Positions 1-7,811 of a stretch of 64,000 bases of DNA are shown one piece after another. Source of the DNA: Paenibacillus uliginis N3/975. Lineage in GTDB: Bacteria; Bacillota; Bacilli; Paenibacillales; Paenibacillaceae. The notes beneath the pieces were generated by a model. The model was not told the origin of the DNA. It saw nothing but the letters and a program-made list of their open reading frames with translations, and made no database searches. Each line of letters begins with the position of its first letter. The stretch's first letter is position 1. The position numbers and the translations under genes are program-made. The stretch covers positions 3,264,263 through 3,328,262 of the forward strand of contig NZ_LT840184.1 of the NCBI RefSeq assembly GCF_900177425.1. Reading direction: 5' to 3'.

Positions 1-20
1 CTAACGGGCAGTTTAATGCA
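1..20. repeat. A site (array separator, left-truncated by window)
   Basis: The window opens inside an A site (CTAACGGGCAG followed by TTTAAT). Its left arm lies outside. It shows that the cassette array extends to the left of the window. Confidence 0.7.
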
Positions 21-175
21 ACAAGAGCCCAACACTATGACCAGGAACAGAATGTAAAGGCTTATTGGCAGTCTGTTCAGTTTAAGGCTAAAATACAACT
101 GAAGGAATTTCGGGAAATATGGGGAATTCTATTTTTACCCCCTATGGGAGATATCACTAAAGTGAGGGAGATACA

Positions 176-841
176 ATGAGTCAAACCGTAAATAAATTGG
201 AAAAAGAAATAACAAAAAGAGTGCGGATGAAATACCTCTTACATTTGCCAGATCATTATGAAAAAGAATCCTCAATTAAGTGGCCTTTAATCTTATTTCT
301 TCACGGGGCAGGTGAACGTGGAGATGATCTGGAGTTGGTAAAAGCACATGGAATTCCTATGATAGCAGAACGCGATCCTTCTTTTCCATTCATTACGATT
401 TCCCCTCAATGCCCGGAGGATTCTTTTTGGAATGCTGAACAAGACGGATTGATGGCATTAGTAGATGAGATCATTGCAAACTACAACGTAGATCCAGATC
501 GGTTATACTTGACAGGGCTAAGCATGGGTGGTTATGGGACGTGGCACTTAGCAGCAGAATATCCAGGAAGGTTCGCGGCTATCGCTCCAATATGTGGTGG
601 AGGTAACCCCAACCGGATACATGAACTAATAGGAACACCCACCTGGGCATTCCATGGCGCGAAGGATGATATAGTTCCTATTGCTGAATCAAAAAAAATG
701 GTAGACGCACTTCGCGAAAACGGTGGAAATGTCTCTTTCACAATTTATCCTAAGTCGAATCACAACTCCTGGACAGAAACATACGATAATCCGGAATTAT
801 ATAGCTGGTTTCTAGGTCATTCTTTAATGGTAAGGAAATGA
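176..841 (+). CDS. alpha/beta-hydrolase, esterase/phospholipase-like
   Basis: A 221-residue single-domain alpha/beta hydrolase of the dienelactone hydrolase/prolyl oligopeptidase-like esterase group, with no signal peptide, so probably cytoplasmic. Visible elements are the oxyanion-hole segment FLHGAGERGDD (about 41-51), the nucleophile elbow GLSMGG with Ser116, an acidic pair GAKDD (164-165) and the catalytic His196 in SNHNSW. All triad positions are present, so it should be an active hydrolase; the substrate cannot be read from sequence. The start is supported by GGGAG a few bases upstream of ATG. It is the first complete cassette gene and is followed after about 10 bases by a B-hairpin-A separator. 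Confidence 0.85.
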   Translation: MSQTVNKLEKEITKRVRMKYLLHLPDHYEKESSIKWPLILFLHGAGERGDDLELVKAHGIPMIAERDPSFPFITISPQCPEDSFWNAEQDGLMALVDEIIANYNVDPDRLYLTGLSMGGYGTWHLAAEYPGRFAAIAPICGGGNPNRIHELIGTPTWAFHGAKDDIVPIAESKKMVDALRENGGNVSFTIYPKSNHNSWTETYDNPELYSWFLGHSLMVRK

Positions 842-850
842 AGTTGTTTT

Positions 851-920
851 ACACTAACGGGAAACTTGCTCGGCGGCAGCTCCTTTTTCGTTTGCTGAAG
901 TAACGGGCAGATTAACGCAA
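851..920. repeat. Array separator: B site, hairpin, A site
   Basis: CTAACGGGAAAC (B core) is followed by a GC-rich stem region (GGCGGCAGCTCC plus T-run) and then TAACGGGCAG (A core). The right arm of the A core is degenerate (ATTAACGCAA). The stem and spacing closely match the separator near 19219-19280. Confidence 0.7.
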
Positions 921-962
921 CAACCAAAAGGATAACTCGGAAAAGTAAAAAGAGCCTCCAAC

Positions 963-1075
963 TGTCGGAGGACAAGAACATTCAAGCATAAGAAGTCGCC
1001 AAGTGGGCGGCTTTCTTATTTTAACGATGTAAGATCTTGTCCCGAGCTAAAGACAAGAACTTATATTCATAGAAT
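963..1075 (+). mobile_element. TGTCGG mini-element, copy 1 (right part decayed)
   Basis: It begins TGTCGGAGGACAAGAACAT, followed by a stem-loop (AAGTCGCC...GGGCGGCTTTC) and an inverted motif copy (GATCTTGTCCC) and then AGACAAGAACTTAT. The terminal motif seen in other copies is not clear, and no A site follows, so this copy looks eroded. No transposase is encoded. Confidence 0.65.
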
Positions 1076-1208
1076 CGCAGTTCCTCTAATTGTCATAAAC
1101 TTGTTATCTGCTTTAGCAAAATCGATCTGGATTTCGACATTACCTTTTTCCGACACTCTAGCCAAAACCACACATAGCCGTAGCCTGTGTGGTTTTGTAA
1201 GATACGAC

Positions 1209-1619
1209 TTAGTGCCTGGACCTAATTAGATAAACCTTATCTTTATCCAATTGACTGGGATATAAATCCATAAATGTAATAAAATCCAGTTCTTCACTTG
1301 GTAGTGAAGAGATAACATCCTGTAATTCCAATTGTAAGTTGTTATATTTATTGTTATCTAAGATGATGCAGAACGCTATATCGGTATCTATGTTTAATAA
1401 TTGAAACAGTTCTTTTATCTCTTTGGATTGATTTCTTTTTGGATCGGACGTTACAAAATCGCAGGAGCATAGGTTAGTTATATCATAATAGAACTTCTTT
1501 GATTGTTTATTTTCCATATTCTTTGTTAAGTCTCTAATGTAGATATCCATGTCGATATGCTTTGCTATCAATGAATCTGGAATTTTATGATCTATTACAA
1601 CATGCATAAAGTAACACAT
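1209..1619 (-). CDS. hypothetical protein (minus strand)
   Basis: An open frame of about 136 residues, one of very few minus-strand frames in the array. I place the start at the ATG at 1619 because GGAGG lies 6-7 bases upstream of it; a TTG at 1631 overlaps that site. The product begins MCYFMHVVIDHKIPDSL and ends DKVYLIRSRH. It has mixed alpha/beta composition, no signal peptide and no membrane segment. The segment DITNLCSCDF followed by KRNQSKEIKELF could suit a small cytosolic protein of unknown function. I do not recognise a family. Its orientation suggests it is not a standard cassette gene. Confidence 0.55.
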   Translation of the reverse strand: MCYFMHVVIDHKIPDSLIAKHIDMDIYIRDLTKNMENKQSKKFYYDITNLCSCDFVTSDPKRNQSKEIKELFQLLNIDTDIAFCIILDNNKYNNLQLELQDVISSLPSEELDFITFMDLYPSQLDKDKVYLIRSRH

Positions 1620-1799
1620 AGCAACCTCCAATTTTGAATAGATATTTTAATGAAAGAAAGAATGTCCTCAAAATCGAAGACCAAATGTTGTAGGGTAGTA
1701 ATGGTCTTTATTAAGTATCATACCATTACTTCTAGGGCCCAGATCAAAATAAGCCGTTGAAGTTTGTATCTTGAGTTTGAAACACGAGACTTTTTATCA

Positions 1800-2278
1800 A
1801 GAAATTTTGAAGTCTTTGTTGGCATGAAAGCTTGCAATATTGGTATTGGAGTCGGCAAATGGGATGATTATTTAGGATACTTTTTGAAAGGAAACGGCCA
1901 ATTAAACGAGTATAGATATTGATCAGGAGATATGTGAGATTTTGGGTTTAGGCAGCGAAGAGAGGGTCACACGAATCCACTGTTGTAATATGTAGCGATT
2001 TTTCAGGGTGCGAGCTTCCTGCAATGGAATATGATTTGGTTACAATGATTGGATCTGCACTAAATGAGATTGGGGTATACCGAAAAACATTTGAAAAAAT
2101 TAGTAAAATGATGAAACCTAATGGACAATTCTTGTATATGGATTTTAATAAGTATCACAAGAAAGAAAAACTATTAAGCAAATTAGATCATTTGAATATG
2201 GAATTAGAACGATTAGAAGAATATAATCGGTATCCGAGTATCAGTTTTTATTGTATGAAAATTAGAAGAACAGATTAG
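1800..2278 (+). pseudogene. Decayed SAM-dependent methyltransferase
   Basis: Class I methyltransferase signatures appear in three frames. The first is a motif-I-like stretch ACNIGIGVGKWDDYLG. An extra A near 1905 must be removed to reach LTSIDIDQEICEIL. A second shift near 1990 gives CSDFSGCELP, and then 2024-2278 reads YDLVTMIGSALNEIG, MMKPNGQFLYMDFN and ends MKIRRTD. The order motif I, Asp loop and post-II is typical of methyltransferases. At least two frameshifts make it non-functional. The substrate cannot be inferred. Confidence 0.65.
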
Positions 2279-2352
2279 TCTTTTGTAGTTTATTCGAAGA
2301 TGCAGCATGCGTCGTATAACACAGTGTTCCAGCTTCCGGCTGACGCCGCTCG

Positions 2353-2432
2353 GTCTGCCTGAGGAATTTCGAGGAGGTAATTCAAGCAGACACATCGATT
2401 CCCCTAAGATAAGAGCTATCTAAGGGGAATCG
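2353..2432. repeat. Two adjacent hairpins between cassettes
   Basis: The first is an imperfect palindrome with outer arms GTCTGC and GCAGAC (2353-2391). The second has a long stem, CGATTCCCCTAAGATA against TATCTAAGGGGAATCG (about 2396-2432). They sit between the methyltransferase remnant and the acetyltransferase, where a separator is expected, but no A or B core is recognisable. They may be a divergent separator or a bidirectional terminator. Confidence 0.45.
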
Positions 2433-2493
2433 ACGTCAAGAACACAACAACGTTAGCCGAAATTACCGAAAACAGAGAAAGGTGAACAATATC

Positions 2494-2936
2494 ATGGATA
2501 ATCAAACCCCAATTAGGCTTCGCCCGGTAAATCTATATGAAGACTGTAAGCTTGCACTTCAATGGTATCAAGATCTTGAAGTTATTCATTTCTCAGAGGG
2601 GCCTGATGTAGAACCATATGATCTAATAACTGTACAAGCCATGTATGAATACCTGAATTCAATTGGAAAATTGTTAATTATTGAGGTTTTTGAAGACGGA
2701 GAATGGGTATCCATCGGAGATGTTACATTCTCGAAAGAGTCAATTCCAATAGTCATTGGTGATAGAAAGTACCGTTCCAGAGGGATAGGCACAGAGGTAA
2801 TGAAGAAAATTATTGAATTAGCAAAGAAGAAGATTGGAAAGAATTAAAGGTAAAACAAGTTTATGATTATAATGAGCGATCTCATCGAATGTTTTCTGGT
2901 TTAGGTTTTGTGGTTACCGGTGTAGATTTGAAATAA
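2494..2936 (+). pseudogene. GNAT-family N-acetyltransferase, frameshifted
   Basis: A GNAT fold starting IRLRPVNLYEDCKLALQWYQ, with the acetyl-CoA loop RKYRSRGIGTEVMKKIIELAKK. One frameshift at about 2829-2833 ends the first frame at GKN. In the next frame the protein continues WKELKVKQVYDYNERSHRMF and GLGFVVTGVDLK, which is the normal GNAT C-terminus. I take ATG 2494 as the start because AAAGGTGA sits at good spacing. Restoring the frame gives about 147 residues, a normal length. Members of this group acetylate small amines, aminoglycosides or protein N-termini; the substrate is unknown. Confidence 0.75.
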
Positions 2937-2989
2937 AGTCGTACCGTTTGGAAAAAATTTGATATAATTGTGTCACAATCTATTACATT

Positions 2990-3020
2990 TGGCACCGCAA
3001 ACGGGGCATATTGAGAGTAT
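2990..3020. repeat. Possible degenerate A site
   Basis: The stretch CAAACGGGGCATATTGAGAG resembles the degenerate A site at 35838-35867 (CCAACGGGGCAGGAAAATTGAG). It lies upstream of the S51 peptidase gene, as expected for a cassette boundary. The match is weak. Confidence 0.3.
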
Positions 3021-3094
3021 TGTGTTGGTGACAAGAAAACAGAATGAGTAACGCTGGAAATTAATGTTATTTACACTTTGCTACGGGGGTACTT

Positions 3095-3778
3095 ATGAAA
3101 ACTCACTATTATTTAGGTTGGTTTAACAATTTTTTTCCAGAGAATCTGGGCAGGGTGTTACAGGAGGATATAACTGATAGAAAATCGCTTGCTATGATTA
3201 GCTCGAATCCATTTTTTTATGAAGATGATGGTGCTACTGAACGCTCGTGGCTTGACCAGGCCGGCATTATGTTTGATGAATATCATTTAATTAACTATCG
3301 CGTACAGAAGGAAGATGCCCAAACGTTAATTCAAAATGCTTCAGTCATTTTCTTGTTGGGTGGAAATACTCTTAAACAAAATGGGTTTTTGATGGAATAT
3401 GAATTGTCGGATTTGATTAAAAAAAGCAGAGCCGTAGTGATGGGAGCAAGCGCTGGTGCGATCAACATGTCCGCTAAATGGTTATGCTCGAAAAACTTTG
3501 GCTATAAAGTTGAAATAAGCTCTGTTTACGACGGAATCGGCCTTGACGATTTTTCCGTCCTGTCTCATTTTGATCTTGAAAATAACATTGCGTTGGTTCA
3601 AGGCGAACTGTCTCCCTTATCGGAAGAAATGAATATTTATGCGTCGAACAAAGATTGCGCTGTACGTGTAAAGGGAGACAAAATCGACATTTTAGGCAAT
3701 GTATATTTAATTTCCCACTCAAAGATTCAGAAATTGGATGAGACGCTCTCGACTTTAGTGTTCGGACCAAAGCAATAA
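3095..3778 (+). CDS. peptidase S51 family (PepE-like) protein
   Basis: A 227-residue class I glutamine-amidotransferase-fold protein of the peptidase S51 group. The diagnostic features are the strand-turn FLLGGNTLKQN (about 86-96) and the nucleophile elbow MGASAGAINM with Ser119. His158 lies in LSHFDLENN. Family members are aspartyl dipeptidases or cyanophycinase-like enzymes; the exact substrate is unknown. There is no signal peptide, so it should be cytosolic. A second, truncated copy of the same gene lies at 44649-44827 and shares the opening KTHYY.SWFN and the stretch EDITDRKSL, so this cassette type occurs at least twice. The gene runs directly into a recombinase remnant that starts in its last codons. 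Confidence 0.8.
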   Translation: MKTHYYLGWFNNFFPENLGRVLQEDITDRKSLAMISSNPFFYEDDGATERSWLDQAGIMFDEYHLINYRVQKEDAQTLIQNASVIFLLGGNTLKQNGFLMEYELSDLIKKSRAVVMGASAGAINMSAKWLCSKNFGYKVEISSVYDGIGLDDFSVLSHFDLENNIALVQGELSPLSEEMNIYASNKDCAVRVKGDKIDILGNVYLISHSKIQKLDETLSTLVFGPKQ

Positions 3779-4569
3779 CGAATGCGAAAACTAAACGCAA
3801 AGAAGATACATCGGCTATAACGCCTCTATTGCCTGAAGTACGGGCTGAAGGACATTTGAGATGGAACCAGATCAATAGATTAAGAGAAGCATACAGAGAG
3901 ACTCCCAAGCGTGTCAAAAGTGAAGGTTTGACTTTGCCTATCGAATTTTCTTATGAAGAATCGGAATATGCGAACGAGCGATGGTATTTTAAACTATGGG
4001 ATTTTACTAGTTTTGATTTCGAAGTTCTCGACTCTGATGTAAGAAGCAGTAAAGTAGACGACCAAGAATGTTTTGTTGAGTTTATTCGTGCAGAAAACCT
4101 TGATGATGAATTGGATGGTGATGGTCCATGGTTTCTCAATATTCTTAAAATGCGAATATTGGGGAATTGGGAAGCTAATCATACCAAGGCTGAAGACCGT
4201 ACTGAAATATTAGAGTATTTAAAGCAATGGGGTTACGATGAAGAAGATACGTCAACAACAATCGCTCCATTTTTCTCTAGAAATCCAGGGTTGCTCACAC
4301 AAGGGTTTCAGATCACAAGACGTCAACGAATCTCAGATAGATTATTAATCAATATCGAACCAATTTTTATAGCATGTATGTTTGCAAGATTCGCATTGGA
4401 TATTATTACTTCTTCAGGTGCTCGCATTAACGAAGTGCTTCAATTATGCAGGTGGGGCAGCGATACGGTAGATGGTGGACACTTTTTTATTACAGAGAAT
4501 TATGGACCTGTTGTGGATATTATCAAGCAAACATTGACAATATCGGATAAAATTCTAGAAAGGCAATGA
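3770..4569 (+). pseudogene. Truncated large tyrosine recombinase
   Basis: The open frame has no proper start: it emerges in another frame from the 3' end of the S51 gene (AITNAKTKRKEDTSAITPLL) and runs to a stop at 4569. The key part is MFARFALDIITSSGARINEVLQLC (about 4378-4449). This is box I of the tyrosine recombinase catalytic domain with its Arg in GARINEV. It is preceded by a long N-terminal region, as in large Tn554-like recombinases. Just after box I the sequence stops resembling the family (GSDTVDGGHFF...), and the HxxR and Tyr motifs are absent. Both ends are therefore lost. It is unlike the smaller XerC-type remnants at 6788 and 7812. Confidence 0.6.
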
Positions 4570-4630
4570 TAGATCGTTTTATTGTGAACTAATCTTCATT
4601 TATCTTAATTGGAAAAGAGGTTTTGAATCA

Positions 4631-4855
4631 ATGAATAGCAATATTATTTGGGGGATAGTATTATTAGCGCTGAGTTTGTTTCTTAAGCCATTATTGGCGA
4701 TTGTGGGGCTGAATGAAAGGTTGTTCGGATTGCACTGGCAAGGTGAAACTGTGTTTTCATTGAGTCCATTCTTAGTTCGGATTATTCTAGCAGTAATTGG
4801 GATTATCATGCTTATCATCGGCGGTATGCAAGTTGCAAAGCAGAAGAATAAATAG
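4631..4855 (+). CDS. Small two-helix membrane protein
   Basis: A 74-residue protein with two hydrophobic segments, about residues 5-25 (IIWGIVLLALSLFLKPLLAI) and 47-68 (PFLVRIILAVIGIIMLIIGG), joined by a short polar loop, and ending in a basic tail AKQKNK. AAAGAGG lies about 12 bases upstream of ATG. I do not recognise a family. It is followed by two terminators. Confidence 0.65.
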   Translation: MNSNIIWGIVLLALSLFLKPLLAIVGLNERLFGLHWQGETVFSLSPFLVRIILAVIGIIMLIIGGMQVAKQKNK

Positions 4856-4942
4856 TTGAAAGGATAGAGAGCACAACAATTGATCTTGCCACAATATTGA
4901 ACATTTATAACCAAGGTATTGAAGACCGCAAAAAATTATTAT

Positions 4943-4965
4943 AATCCCCAAACGGGGATTTTTTA
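4943..4965 (+). terminator. Rho-independent terminator
   Basis: The stem AATCCCC/GGGGATT with loop AAAC is followed by a T-run, downstream of the small membrane protein. Confidence 0.75.
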
Positions 4966-4979
4966 ATGTTCGTAGAACA

Positions 4980-5006
4980 AAAGGAGCCAGTGAGGCTCCT
5001 TTTGTT
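4980..5006 (+). terminator. Rho-independent terminator
   Basis: The stem AAGGAGCC/GGCTCCTT has a short loop and is followed by TTTGTTT. It is the second terminator in a row before a cluster of transposon-end-like repeats. Confidence 0.7.
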
Positions 5007-5022
5007 TGTAATTATCACGATT

Positions 5023-5107
5023 TACGAAATGTGACACATCTCGAAAATCGATCAATTTAATTTTTACTAAGAAACACAGAGGATACGAAATGTGACACAT
5101 CTCGAAA
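5023..5107. repeat. Two direct copies of a GTGACACAT motif
   Basis: TACGAAATGTGACACATC followed by TCGAAA occurs at 5023-5046 and again at 5084-5107. The core ATGTGACACAT recurs near 28066, 34668, 34713, 48656 and 49100, often right next to a TGTCGG element. These look like binding sites in the ends of another transposon family. Confidence 0.6.
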
Positions 5108-5109
5108 GA

Positions 5110-5252
5110 TGTCGAGGGACAAGAACATAGGCCCATTGAAAGTCGCTATTTTAGCGGCTTTTTTGTTTTATCGGTACAAGTTCTTGTCCCGAGTCGAGGA
5201 CAAGAACTTGTACCGATTGCCGAAAAGGACAAGAACATGAGCCGATTACCGA
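5110..5252 (+). mobile_element. TGTCGG mini-element, copy 2 (well preserved)
   Basis: It starts TGTCGAGGGACAAGAACAT. A terminator-like stem follows (AGTCGCTATTTTAGCGGCTTTTTTG), then a long palindrome GGTACAAGTTCTTGTCC / GGACAAGAACTTGTACC, then GGACAAGAACATGAGCCGATTACCGA. That makes four motif copies, three forward and one reversed. Its right end lies 37 bp before an A site. Confidence 0.8.
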
Positions 5253-5287
5253 TTAGATAAGTATCTAACTATGTTTCCATGCAATTT

Positions 5288-5315
5288 CATTAAGCTAACG
5301 GGCAGGATAGTTTAG
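5288..5315. repeat. A site
   Basis: CATTAAGCTAAC, spacer GGGCAG, then GATAGTTTAG: inverted arms around the 6-bp spacer. It follows TGTCGG element copy 2 at the standard 37-bp distance and starts the next cassette. Confidence 0.8.
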
Positions 5316-5760
5316 TGAGAGAGTACAGAATTACTGATTAATACATTCTAAAGAGTTTATGGTATTTCGTGAATATACTCTCAAAGATAAGGTGATAAAT
5401 TGCATAACACGATAAATAAGCAGCAATTTATTGATTGAAAAAGAACAACATTCTGTTGTGATTAAGGTCAAAAATACGGATGAACTTGTTCGAGGCATTT
5501 CTAGAAAAATGAATCAGAGTTATTTATTTATTGAAACAGAAGAGAGCCCTATTCTTAGATTAGCTATTGCTGATATTATTGAAATTTTTGCTATACAATC
5601 TCCACCTCAAAATCGCACTGTTTTACAATGGAAAAATGTGGAAACGAAGCTTGGTTTAATTATAGCTCAATTTAAAAATCTAAATGATAATGATCAAGAA
5701 CAAATTATCTCAGAATTATCGAAATATTTTGGTAAGCCACTAATAATTTCAAGGAATGAA

Positions 5761-6530
5761 CTAGGGCCTGTCTTCAAACCTAAGCCAACCAAACCTTGTC
5801 AAAAAAGCTCTAAACGTACAGGCTAATTTATCGAACCGGGTAGCTATCCGGCGGTAGTGTTTAATCTTGTTGAAAAAACATTCGATTTCATGACGTTCTT
5901 TGTAGAGCCACCAGTCACATTCACGCTGAATCTTACGAGATTTTTTGCACGGAATCACGGGCTGAGCCTGCTGCTCATGAAGAAAATCGAGAATATCATT
6001 GGTGTCATAAGCTCGATCAGCCAACACGTTTGCTCCAGCGAGTTCCATGCATTTCAACATGTCATAACCGGTCACACAATCATGATTTTGGCCGCCGGTG
6101 AGTTCAAAACGCAAAGGGTTACCCAGCGCATCTACAATTGCATGGATTTTGGTTGTTAATCCGCCTCTGGAGCGGCCGATTGCCTGAAATTGCTGCCCCC
6201 TTTTGCTCCGGCTCCATGTTGATGAACGCGAACAATCGTCGCATCGATCATCACATTTTCGAAGTCGGGTTCAATCGAAATCTGTTCAAGGACTCGCTCC
6301 CATACGCCTGACATTTGCCACCGACGAAACCGAGTGTAAACCGATTTCCAGGGACCATAATACTCCGGTAAATCGCGCCAAGGCGCGCCGGTTCTAGCAA
6401 TCCAGAGCATGGCATTGAGCATGGTCCGGTTATTTTTTGCAGGTCGTCCTCCTTGTTTCTTTCGTTCGGCTGGCAACACGTCTTTGATAAGTTCCCACTG
6501 ATCGTCATGTATTTCGTATCGTCTCTTCAT
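5761..6530 (-). CDS. IS5-family transposase, made by frameshifting
   Basis: Frame A (from 6530) reads MKRRYEIHDDQWELIKDVLP and contains the DDE start DVMIDATIV-like stretch (FENVMIDATIVRVHQH). It ends shortly after GAGAKGG. Frame B continues RSRGGLTTKIHAIVDALGNP, VLADRAYDTNDI (second Asp) and WWLYKERHEIECFFNKIKHY (third acid), ending FEDRP. The switch occurs at an AAAAGGGGG run near 6200, as expected for programmed frameshifting in this group. The stop TAG of frame B is formed by the CTAG target duplication itself, not by the element. Confidence 0.85.
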
Positions 6531-6580
6531 AACCTGATTTTACCACTTATAATGCTAGTTTTATAGTTTGAAGACAGGCC
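5765..6580 (-). mobile_element. IS5-family insertion sequence (IS427-like)
   Basis: An 816-bp element with perfect terminal inverted repeats GGCCTGTCTTCAAAC (5765-5779) and GTTTGAAGACAGGCC (6566-6580), flanked by a CTAG direct repeat (5761-5764 and 6581-6584). It carries a two-frame transposase on the minus strand. Structure and size fit the IS427 group of IS5. With ends, target duplication and both frames intact it looks recent compared with the other mobile remnants. Confidence 0.9.
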
Positions 6581-6696
6581 CTAGCTACATATAAGTATGA
6601 TGATATTGAAAAGATTGATAATGTGATTCTTTCAAAATTGTTTCAAAATCTTGTGAATTTGGATTTACCTCAAAGAATCTGCTTTGGACGCTTAGA

Positions 6697-6722
6697 TCCT
6701 AACGGGGAACACTAGTTCAAAT
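6697..6722. repeat. B site
   Basis: CCTAACGGGGAACACTAGTTCAAAT: a B core with spacer GGGGAAC. The upstream gene ends inside it (codons for Asn-Gly-Glu-His, then TAG). No A partner follows; instead the hairpin leader of a recombinase gene begins. Confidence 0.65.
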
Positions 6723-6732
6723 CAGAAAGATT

Positions 6733-6784
6733 AAAACCTTCTATTAGAAGCAAACTAGATTTAATAGCTCTAATAGGAGGTTTT
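6733..6784 (+). promoter_or_regulatory. Leader hairpin enclosing the recombinase ribosome binding site
   Basis: AAAACCTTCTATTAGA pairs with TCTAATAGGAGGTTTT, one mismatch apart, across a 20-base loop. The right strand contains the AGGAGG site of the ATG at 6788, so the folded leader would hide the ribosome binding site. The same hairpin precedes the second recombinase remnant at 7756-7808. Confidence 0.6.
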
Positions 6785-6787
6785 GTT

Positions 6788-7190
6788 ATGATCTTAAGTG
6801 AGTTGTGGCGACTGTATGAGACTGATAAATGTATCCAAGGATTTAGTCCGAAAACATTGAAAGCATACGCTCTCCAGCACAAAATGCTGATGAAGGAACT
6901 CGGTGACCTGGATATAACCGAGATAACTTTAACTCAGCTGAAGGAGTACTTAGCGAAACAATCTAATCGGTTGAAGCCAAGTAGCCAAGGACACCGGATT
7001 CGCTTTGTTCGTTGAAGTAAATCTATATCCGCATCGATTTCGTCATACCTATGCGTGCCAACTCCTCGATAATGGAGCACCTTTAGATTTCATTCAAGGC
7101 ATGCTAGGGCATGAAAAAGCATCAACCACTCAAATATATGCTCAGCTACGCGGCGAACGACGACGAGAACTTTATCGTCGTTTTTTTTAG
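6788..7190 (+). pseudogene. XerC-type tyrosine recombinase with internal deletion
   Basis: The N-terminal SAM-like domain is present (MILSELWRLYETDKCIQGFS, then LTQLKEYLAKQSNRLKPSSQ). The frame then breaks at 7015 after RIRFVR, and an overlapping frame resumes with the recombinase C-terminus: HRFRHTYACQLLDNG, LGHEKASTT and QIYAQL. These hold the HxxR box, the second His and the Tyr nucleophile. About 150 residues, including box I Arg, are missing. The N-terminus matches the remnant at 7812. This is a plausible descendant of the enzyme that moved the cassettes, but it cannot be active. Confidence 0.8.
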
Positions 7191-7230
7191 CATTTTGAAT
7201 AACAGGAGATTCCCCTTAAAGTCCGCCGTT

Positions 7231-7258
7231 ATTCAACTAAAGGGCAGGTTAGTTGAAT
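7231..7258. repeat. A site with perfect inverted arms
   Basis: Arms ATTCAACTAA and TTAGTTGAAT are exact reverse complements (10 bp each) around AGGGCAGG. This is the cleanest example of the core and shows that A sites are two inverted binding sites around a short central region, as for a tyrosine recombinase. Confidence 0.85.
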
Positions 7259-7325
7259 AGATGGGGCCGACCATGGACGATAGTAAAATTGTAAGTTTTT
7301 ATGATGAAACCCTACAATTTGAATG

Positions 7326-7341
7326 GCATAACGGGCAGAAA
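7326..7341. repeat. A site, partial
   Basis: GCATAACGGGCAGAAAGG keeps the core but lacks a clear right arm. It lies about 70 bp after the perfect A site, so an intervening cassette may have been lost. Confidence 0.5.
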
Positions 7342-7390
7342 GGAAACAATTATGACTTGCATAATAGTACCATAATTTAACTTATAATGA

Positions 7391-7409
7391 TTAACATATG
7401 ATATGTTAA
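7391..7409. promoter_or_regulatory. 19-bp perfect palindrome, possible operator
   Basis: TTAACATATGATATGTTAA is a perfect palindrome about 40 bp upstream of the small membrane gene at 7449, near AT-rich promoter-like sequence (TATAAT at 7383-7388). No cognate regulator is identified. Confidence 0.4.
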
Positions 7410-7448
7410 AATTATAATTATAGAGTATAAATTGGAAGGATAGATTCA

Positions 7449-7712
7449 ATGAAAACTAAAAAGATTATTTTTAATATTTCACTAATACTTTGGTTAATAT
7501 CAACTGTTTACTTTCTTTACAAATATTCTTTTGGTATGGGGTACTGGAAAAATCCTCTATTAGTTTCTATTTTCTTCTACATATTCGCTGTAATTATTAA
7601 TAAAGGCTTTAACAAGATAATTACATGTATTTCCATATTTTATATTGGATTTGGAGTATGGTTCATAATTGATTTATTATTATCTTTGGGTGATGTTTTA
7701 TCGGTAGATTAG
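7449..7712 (+). CDS. Small three-helix membrane protein
   Basis: An 87-residue, very hydrophobic protein with segments near residues 6-24, 34-51 and 57-80, and a basic N-terminus (MKTKKII). GGAAGG lies 10 bases upstream of ATG. It has no recognised family. It forms a cassette of its own between an A-type core and a B-type core. Confidence 0.65.
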   Translation: MKTKKIIFNISLILWLISTVYFLYKYSFGMGYWKNPLLVSIFFYIFAVIINKGFNKIITCISIFYIGFGVWFIIDLLLSLGDVLSVD

Positions 7713-7722
7713 AGAAACTGGA

Positions 7723-7808
7723 TTCTAAAGGGAAACGCTGGTTGAAATCAAGACTAAAACCTTCTATTAGAAAGCAAACTAGAATTAATTGCTTTAATAG
7801 GAGGTTTT
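7723..7808. repeat. B-type core plus ribosome-site hairpin leader
   Basis: CTAAAGGGAAACGCTGGTTGAAAT is a B core variant. It is followed at 7756-7808 by the hairpin AAAACCTTCTATTAG...TAATAGGAGGTTTT, nearly identical to 6733-6784. Confidence 0.6.
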
Positions 7809-7811
7809 ATT

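Larger units (their letters stand above)
5400..6715 (+). pseudogene. Hypothetical gene split by an IS5-type element
   Basis: The left part (from about 5431) reads IEKEQHSVVIKVKN and continues to ISRNEL at 5763. The right part resumes at 6585 and reads ATYKYDDIEKIDNVILSKLF, ending GRLDPNGEH at 6715. Removing 5765-6580 plus one CTAG copy restores a single frame of about 154 codons. A frameshift near 5430 probably also separates the true start (TTG or ATG near 5400, with AAGGTGA) from the body, so it was already damaged. The last codons and the stop lie inside the B site. No family recognised; the product is soluble and alpha/beta-like. Confidence 0.7.

Noticed and set aside
3474..3917. A 147-codon minus-strand frame
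   Set aside because: It lies opposite the S51 gene and the recombinase remnant, which have clear family motifs; it has no ribosome site.
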